NCBI GenBank assembly: GCA_023446675.1
Contig: JAEXPO010000571.1
Coordinates: 1 to 9,092, forward strand
Length of the DNA: 9,092 nt
Reading direction: 5' to 3'
Origin: Bacillota bacterium
GTDB taxonomy: Bacteria; Bacillota; Clostridia; DSM-8532
The notes under the pieces were generated by a model, which had not been told where the DNA came from, did no database searches, and saw nothing but the letters and a program-made list of their open reading frames with translations. Positions 6,561 through 9,092 of this stretch are shown piece after piece (the stretch's first letter is position 1; each line of letters starts with the position of its first letter). Position numbers and translations under genes: made by a program.

Positions 6561-6815
6561 TCACTTTTTTCTGCTGCGTTTTGGCTTTTTGATTTCCCTT
6601 AGGATATTCAAAACACCTGCCCTGTAGAATTCAATTGTTTCTTTTCGATTAAGCTCCGGCGGGTTTTTCAGCCTCTCAGCCAAAGCCCGCCGGAACCCTT
6701 CCTTTGCCTCTTCGCCAAAATCTCCGCCATTTTCCCTGTAAGCCTCCAGAAGCTGGAAGAAGGCTCCGTCTCCCTCGGAGAGCTGCGGCTCTGCGTGGGT
6801 TTTAACATGTTTCAT
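6561..6815 (-). CDS. 84-residue protein of unknown function
   Basis: I do not recognise this protein. It is a real gene candidate because the ATG at 6815 is preceded at ideal distance by a very strong Shine-Dalgarno AAGGAGGGG, and because it fills the space up to the convergent isomerase gene. It is highly charged and predicted mostly helical: an acidic N-terminal half (EGDGAFFQLLEAYRENGG), a mixed helix (EEAKEGFRRALAERLKNPP) and a basic tail (KKPKRSRKK) that could bind nucleic acid. There is no signal peptide, membrane segment or cysteine. Its upstream region contains the structured element and a sequence able to hide its Shine-Dalgarno, so its expression is probably controlled post-transcriptionally. 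Confidence 0.72.
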   Translation of the reverse strand: MKHVKTHAEPQLSEGDGAFFQLLEAYRENGGDFGEEAKEGFRRALAERLKNPPELNRKETIEFYRAGVLNILREIKKPKRSRKK

Positions 6816-6818
6816 ATC

Positions 6819-6918
6819 TTTCCCCTCCTTAAATTAACCACTCTTAAGCCCGGAAGATAACAGAAGATAGCATGTTGTTTACTTCCTGCGGCCAGCCGGT
6901 TTATATCAGGAGGGGAAA
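6819..6918 (-). promoter_or_regulatory. Shine-Dalgarno / anti-Shine-Dalgarno pair of the 84-residue gene
   Basis: On the minus strand the segment TTTCCCCTCCT (6918-6908) is perfectly complementary over 11 bases to AGGAGGGGAAA (6829-6819), which is the ribosome binding site of the small gene. In a transcript running through from the upstream promoter, the two would form a long-range helix enclosing about 78 bases and block ribosome binding. The anti-Shine-Dalgarno begins only a few bases after the U tract of the terminator-like hairpin. The complementarity is seen; its use in the cell is inferred. Confidence 0.5.
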
Positions 6919-7110
6919 ACCAAAAAAAGCGCGCATAGGTGTATAAACCCTACGCGAGCTTTGTCGTTGCAAAAGCGAGAAATATGCTTTAAAATTAAGC
7001 ATGTCGCTGTGGCAGCGGATGCTGTGCGGATGGGTGGTCTAGCACCTCTTCGAGCCTGGCAGTGCGCCAACACTGTCAGGTCACGGCGACTTTTATTCAG
7101 TTTTCCCCTG
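6908..7110 (-). ncRNA. Unidentified structured RNA or leader, about 200 nt
   Basis: Between a strong minus-strand promoter and the 84-residue gene lies a non-coding stretch with nested inverted repeats. Plus-strand positions are: closing helix 6911-6920 with 7100-7109 (10 bp, perfect); junction helix 7003-7011 with 7082-7090 (9 bp, one non-Watson-Crick pair); inside it three hairpins at 7012-7025, 7033-7046 and 7055-7080 (last with a 10-bp stem); outside it a hairpin 6984-7002 and the terminator-like hairpin 6926-6962. I find no SRP GGAAG loop, tmRNA tRNA-like end, RNase P core or T-box GGTGG-specifier pattern. It could be a riboswitch-like leader of the small gene or a stand-alone RNA (for example of the raiA or 6S type, untested). 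The strand is uncertain: promoter and terminator favour minus, while G-U pairs in three or four helices favour plus, where TTGCAA-N17-TAAAAT at 6967-6995 is a possible start. Confidence 0.5.
6919..6962 (-). terminator. Terminator-like hairpin at the end of the structured RNA
   Basis: On the minus strand the stem 6962-6949 with 6939-6926 (5 bp, mismatch, 3 bp, one U-G pair, 4 bp; 9-base loop) runs directly into seven Ts (6928-6922), then GG and TTTT. One imperfect pair is G-U on this strand but A-C on the other, which supports use on the minus strand. It could end the structured RNA or attenuate transcription into the 84-residue gene. Confidence 0.55.
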
Positions 7111-7116
7111 TCTTTC

Positions 7117-7145
7117 ATTATAGGACTTGTGGGTAATTATGGCAA
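7117..7145 (-). promoter_or_regulatory. Sigma-A-type promoter of the structured RNA
   Basis: On the minus strand TTGCCA (7145-7140) is followed after exactly 17 bases by a perfect TATAAT (7122-7117). Transcription would start at about 7110, right at the 5' strand of the 10-bp closing helix. It is one of the best promoter matches in the window. Confidence 0.65.
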
Positions 7146-7251
7146 GTACAAATAGCGATTTAAGCGGTTCATGTTAGTTTAGTTTTATAAAAGAGAGCTA
7201 TTAAATTCACTTTAATTTATGAGTTTCATTTTATATAGCGTATAGCTTTAT

Positions 7252-7277
7252 TTAAAGAATGCAATTAAAGAATGCAA
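7252..7277. repeat. Perfect tandem repeat, 13 bp twice
   Basis: TTAAAGAATGCAA occurs at 7252-7264 and immediately again at 7265-7277. It lies in the AT-rich stretch of about 7156-7378 that separates the structured RNA from the PdxA-family gene; no protein gene is seen in that stretch. Confidence 0.85.
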
Positions 7278-7352
7278 TGAGTTAAATTTATAGAGAATTC
7301 AGAGTGTTAAATTTACAGTGAATGCAGCGAGCTAAAATATATAGTGAGTTAA
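7278..7352. repeat. Imperfect tandem repeat, about 25 bp three times
   Basis: Three consecutive 25-base units (7278-7302, 7303-7327, 7328-7352) share the core G-TTAAATTTA-AG-GAAT-CAG, with the third copy most diverged. They follow directly on the 13-bp tandem repeat. A TTTACA (7312-7317) and a TAAAAT (7333-7338), 15 bases apart, fall inside and could act as a poor promoter for the next gene. Confidence 0.65.
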
Positions 7353-7378
7353 ATGATAGAACAAGAAAGTGGCGGCAA

Positions 7379-8428
7379 ATGCATCCTTCTCAGAAAAAGC
7401 CTGTTATAGCCGTTCCCATGGGAGATCCCTCGGGAATTGGCCCTGAAATAATTGTTAAGGCCTTAACGGATCCGGAGCTGACGGAATTATGCAAGCCGGT
7501 GGTATTTGGCGAGCCTGCTGTTTTTGAGGCTATCCAGTCACTATGCGGAACAAGCCTTCCCCTGCGCATTGTCAAAAGCTCCTTGGATCCGGCCTATGAG
7601 CCGGGGGCTCTTAATATAGTGCCTGCCTTGAGAACTCTGACCGGCAACGAAAGTACCTGGCCCCCCTTGGAAGGGTTGGTTCCCGCTCCGGGAGCGGTTT
7701 CGCCCTGGTCGGGCGCCATGGCCCTTGGAGCCATTATTAAAGCGGTTGAATACGCAAAAAGCGGCGAGGCGGATGCACTTGCCACCACGCCTATTAATAA
7801 GGAAGCCATTAAGGCAGCGGGTATTCCCTGCATCGGGCACACCGAGCTCTTAGGCGAGCTTACCGGAAGCCCCGACCCTTTGACCCTTTTTCAGGTTTTC
7901 GGGCTTCGCATTTTCTTCCTTACCCGCCATGTCTCTCTGCGAAAAGCTTGTGACCTTGTCTCCCGTGAACGGCTTTTTGATTACATTCCAAGGTGTCTCC
8001 ATGAATTAACCGCTTTAGGGCTCAAATCCCCTTTCATGGCCATTGCAGGGCTTAACCCTCACAGCAGCGACAACGGCCTTTTCGGAGATGAAGAGAACGC
8101 CATAATAAAGCCAGCGCTGGAGGAGCTTAAAAGAAAGGGGTATAACGTAACCGGCCCGGTTCCCGCCGACTGCGTCTTTCATCAGGCTCTTAACGGAAAA
8201 TACGACGCCGTGTTATCCCTCTATCATGATCAGGGACATATTGCCTCTAAAATGGTGGATTTTGAGCGGACTATCTCACTAACCCTGGGTCTGCCTTTCC
8301 TGCGTACCTCTGTGGATCACGGCACGGCCTTTGATATCGCGGGAAAAAATTCAGCCAGTTCCATTAGTATGAAAGAGGCCATTCGTGTGGCGGCCGAGTA
8401 CTGCCTGAGGCGCACTGAAGCGGGATAA
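7379..8428 (+). CDS. pdxA2: PdxA-family dehydrogenase, PdxA2-like
   Basis: From ATG 7379 the protein has 349 residues and begins just before the conserved KPVIAVPMGDPSGIGPEII; an ATG at 7322 adds 19 residues from repeat DNA and has no Shine-Dalgarno, so I reject it. The site before 7379 is weak (GGCGG), so the start is not certain. The family oxidises and decarboxylates 4-phosphorylated four-carbon acids with NAD and a divalent metal. Metal-ligand histidines are visible: His154 (IGHTELLGELTG), His184 (LTRHVSLRK) and His283 (LYHDQGH). NPHSSDNGLFGDEE and LPFLRTSVDHGTAFDIAGK are also typical. The HDQGHI form and SVDHGTAFDIAGK resemble PdxA2 enzymes for phospho-D-threonate or -erythronate more than vitamin B6 PdxA, but the latter cannot be ruled out. 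No kinase of the DUF1537 type lies in the window. Confidence 0.85.
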   Translation: MHPSQKKPVIAVPMGDPSGIGPEIIVKALTDPELTELCKPVVFGEPAVFEAIQSLCGTSLPLRIVKSSLDPAYEPGALNIVPALRTLTGNESTWPPLEGLVPAPGAVSPWSGAMALGAIIKAVEYAKSGEADALATTPINKEAIKAAGIPCIGHTELLGELTGSPDPLTLFQVFGLRIFFLTRHVSLRKACDLVSRERLFDYIPRCLHELTALGLKSPFMAIAGLNPHSSDNGLFGDEENAIIKPALEELKRKGYNVTGPVPADCVFHQALNGKYDAVLSLYHDQGHIASKMVDFERTISLTLGLPFLRTSVDHGTAFDIAGKNSASSISMKEAIRVAAEYCLRRTEAG

Positions 8429-8459
8429 AAGGTGCCCTCGCTCTGCTCGCAATCCGGCT

Positions 8460-8693
8460 TTATTCGGGAATTCCCACTTCCAATTCAAGACCGACTTCAC
8501 CCAGGATAAGCCTTGCTTCCTCCATGGTTTTCCCCAGCATGGAAGGTAAGGCTGGTTCTTTTGTCGGAACCTTTCCGGTAATCAACGCCGCAAGACCTGT
8601 TAACGACAAAAACAAAAATAACGACGTAAGCAGGGCTACTCTGGAGTTGTTTGCCAGAGGTGTGCTGTATAATAGGTGTGCGTATCTAGTAAT
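8460..8693 (-). pseudogene. 5'-truncated remnant of a membrane-anchored PASTA protein
   Basis: A minus-strand open frame of 77 codons ends at TAA 8462-8460 and begins right after an in-frame TAA (8696-8694) without any ATG, GTG or credible TTG start. Its product has a hydrophobic membrane segment (VALLTSLFLFLSLTGLAALI) followed by a PASTA-like stretch with PSMLGKTMEEARLILGEVG and LELEVGIPE. PASTA domains bind muropeptides and occur in PrkC-type Ser/Thr kinases and penicillin-binding proteins. What remains looks like the juxtamembrane end, the membrane helix and one partial PASTA unit of a longer protein that has lost its front. A functional short protein with a rare start codon is less likely. 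The broken end borders a tandem repeat. It converges on the PdxA-family gene, 31 bases apart. Confidence 0.55.
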
Positions 8694-8704
8694 TTATAAT
8701 TATC

Positions 8705-8760
8705 TTATCATATAGTTATACTTGTTATAAATTTATCATACAGTCATGCTTGTTACAATT
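8705..8760. repeat. Imperfect tandem repeat, 28 bp twice
   Basis: Units 8705-8732 and 8733-8760 start with TTATCATA and agree except for about six positions, nearly all transitions. A partial third likeness (GTCATGCTTG) recurs at about 8793-8802. It lies between the truncated PASTA frame and the trmB promoter; the remaining bases of this gap show no gene. Confidence 0.7.
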
Positions 8761-8851
8761 TAGGCTGGTTGTACTTACGCAATTCGGGCTTGTCATGCTT
8801 GCACTATATAGTTCTGAATGTGGACGGCAAAACAATCCATAGCCGCAGATA

Positions 8852-8880
8852 TTTACATCCCAGCCCGGTTGATTTATAAT
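8852..8880 (+). promoter_or_regulatory. Sigma-A-type promoter for trmB
   Basis: TTTACA (8852-8857), a 17-base spacer and a perfect TATAAT (8875-8880) lie 44 bases before the GTG start of trmB, giving a predicted short leader of about 38 bases. Confidence 0.65.
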
Positions 8881-8924
8881 GACCACGATACGGTTGTATC
8901 CAATGATTTTCCGAGGTGAACAGC

Positions 8925-9092
8925 GTGCGTCTTCGAAACGTTCCCCACGCCACTGAAAAACTCCTGGTTTCCCCCTGTTTTATTGAAAAGCCGGAGGAAT
9001 TAAAGGGGCGGTGGCATACCCATTTTAATAATAGCAACCCCCTGTTTTTAGAAATCGGCTCAGGCAAGGGCCGCTTTATAACGACACTTGCC
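8925..9092 (+). CDS. trmB: tRNA (guanine-N7-)-methyltransferase TrmB, N-terminal part
   Basis: The first 56 codons are present and the frame is open to the window edge. The start is GTG at 8925, with GAGGTG six bases upstream. The product begins VRLRNVPHATEKLLVSP (the first residue being Met in the cell) and reaches LFLEIGSGKGRFITTLA, the first S-adenosylmethionine-binding motif of TrmB, which makes m7G46 in tRNA. The family opening MRLRN.P.A and KGRWH (about 32-36) ahead of the motif are characteristic, so this short piece is enough for a firm call. It has its own promoter and is not linked to the genes to its left. Confidence 0.88.
   Translation, partial: MRLRNVPHATEKLLVSPCFIEKPEELKGRWHTHFNNSNPLFLEIGSGKGRFITTLA

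Noticed and set aside
5749..6564. Long minus-strand open frame (271 codons) opposite the isomerase gene
   Set aside because: It is the complement of the well-supported Hyi-like gene and has no recognisable domain.
7003..7090. tRNA (Ser/Sec type with a long arm) because of the size and the four-way junction
   Set aside because: There is no GGTTCGA-type T loop, no CCA-adjacent acceptor pattern and no anticodon loop at the right place on either strand.
6908..7110. SRP RNA, tmRNA or RNase P RNA
   Set aside because: The SRP GGAAG tetraloop region, the tmRNA tRNA-like ends and the RNase P core motifs are all absent; nearness to ffh is not evidence.
6906..7155. Two short open frames on opposite strands (about 64 and 70 codons) over the structured region
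   Set aside because: They lack ribosome binding sites and their sequence is explained by the inverted repeats, so the region is better read as RNA.
7252..7352. CRISPR array
   Set aside because: The units are directly tandem without spacers, are only 13 and 25 bases long and no cas gene is near.
8524..8715. Plus-strand open frame of 63 codons after the PdxA gene
   Set aside because: It lies opposite the PASTA-like remnant, whose product is recognisable; this frame has no Shine-Dalgarno and no family likeness.
8804..9067. Minus-strand open frame of 87 codons at the right edge
   Set aside because: It is antisense to the trmB start and its promoter, and it has no recognisable domain.

Overview
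The window looks like chromosome of a Bacillota bacterium, most likely a Clostridia-type lineage. The block ylxM-ffh-rpsP-khpA, the Shine-Dalgarno sequences of AGGAGG type, the sigma-A-like promoters (for example TTGAAT-N17-TATAAT) and the archaeal/fungal-like form of aspartate-semialdehyde dehydrogenase all fit that reading. Base composition is mixed: protein genes are moderately GC, while the arylamine N-acetyltransferase gene and two intergenic stretches are clearly AT-rich.

Layout, left to right. (1) The C-terminal end of asd (+) with a strong terminator meets a convergent minus-strand housekeeping operon, read right to left as ylxM, ffh, rpsP, khpA, with a promoter at about 2982-3010 and a terminator at about 260-291. 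It encodes the SRP GTPase Ffh and its YlxM partner, ribosomal protein S16 and the RNA-binding protein KhpA. The usual rimM-trmD-rplS continuation is absent. (2) Upstream of ylxM are an arylamine N-acetyltransferase gene and an AraC-type regulator, both minus strand. (3) Divergent from the regulator is a two-gene plus-strand unit: a Gfo/Idh/MocA dehydrogenase and a hydroxypyruvate-isomerase-like TIM barrel protein, probably a small sugar or sugar-acid catabolic unit controlled by the AraC protein. (4) A convergent 84-residue unknown protein (6561-6815, minus) follows.

(5) Upstream of the 84-residue gene lies the most interesting part, about 6816-7145. It has a strong minus-strand promoter, a roughly 200-nt stretch of nested inverted repeats (a 10-bp closing helix, a four-way junction and two hairpins), a terminator-like hairpin with a U tract, and a segment that can pair either with the RNA 5' end (10 bp) or with the Shine-Dalgarno of the small gene (11 bp). 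This resembles a riboswitch-like leader or a structured non-coding RNA of a class I cannot name; the coding strand is not certain.

(6) An AT-rich stretch with tandem repeats precedes a PdxA-family dehydrogenase of the PdxA2-like (phospho-threonate/erythronate) kind. With the dehydrogenase and isomerase of region 3 it hints at acid-sugar metabolism, although the kinase and aldolase expected for such a pathway are not in the window. (7) A minus-strand remnant of a membrane-anchored PASTA protein, next to another tandem repeat, is followed by the start of trmB (tRNA m7G46 methyltransferase), which has a good promoter and a GTG start and runs off the right edge.
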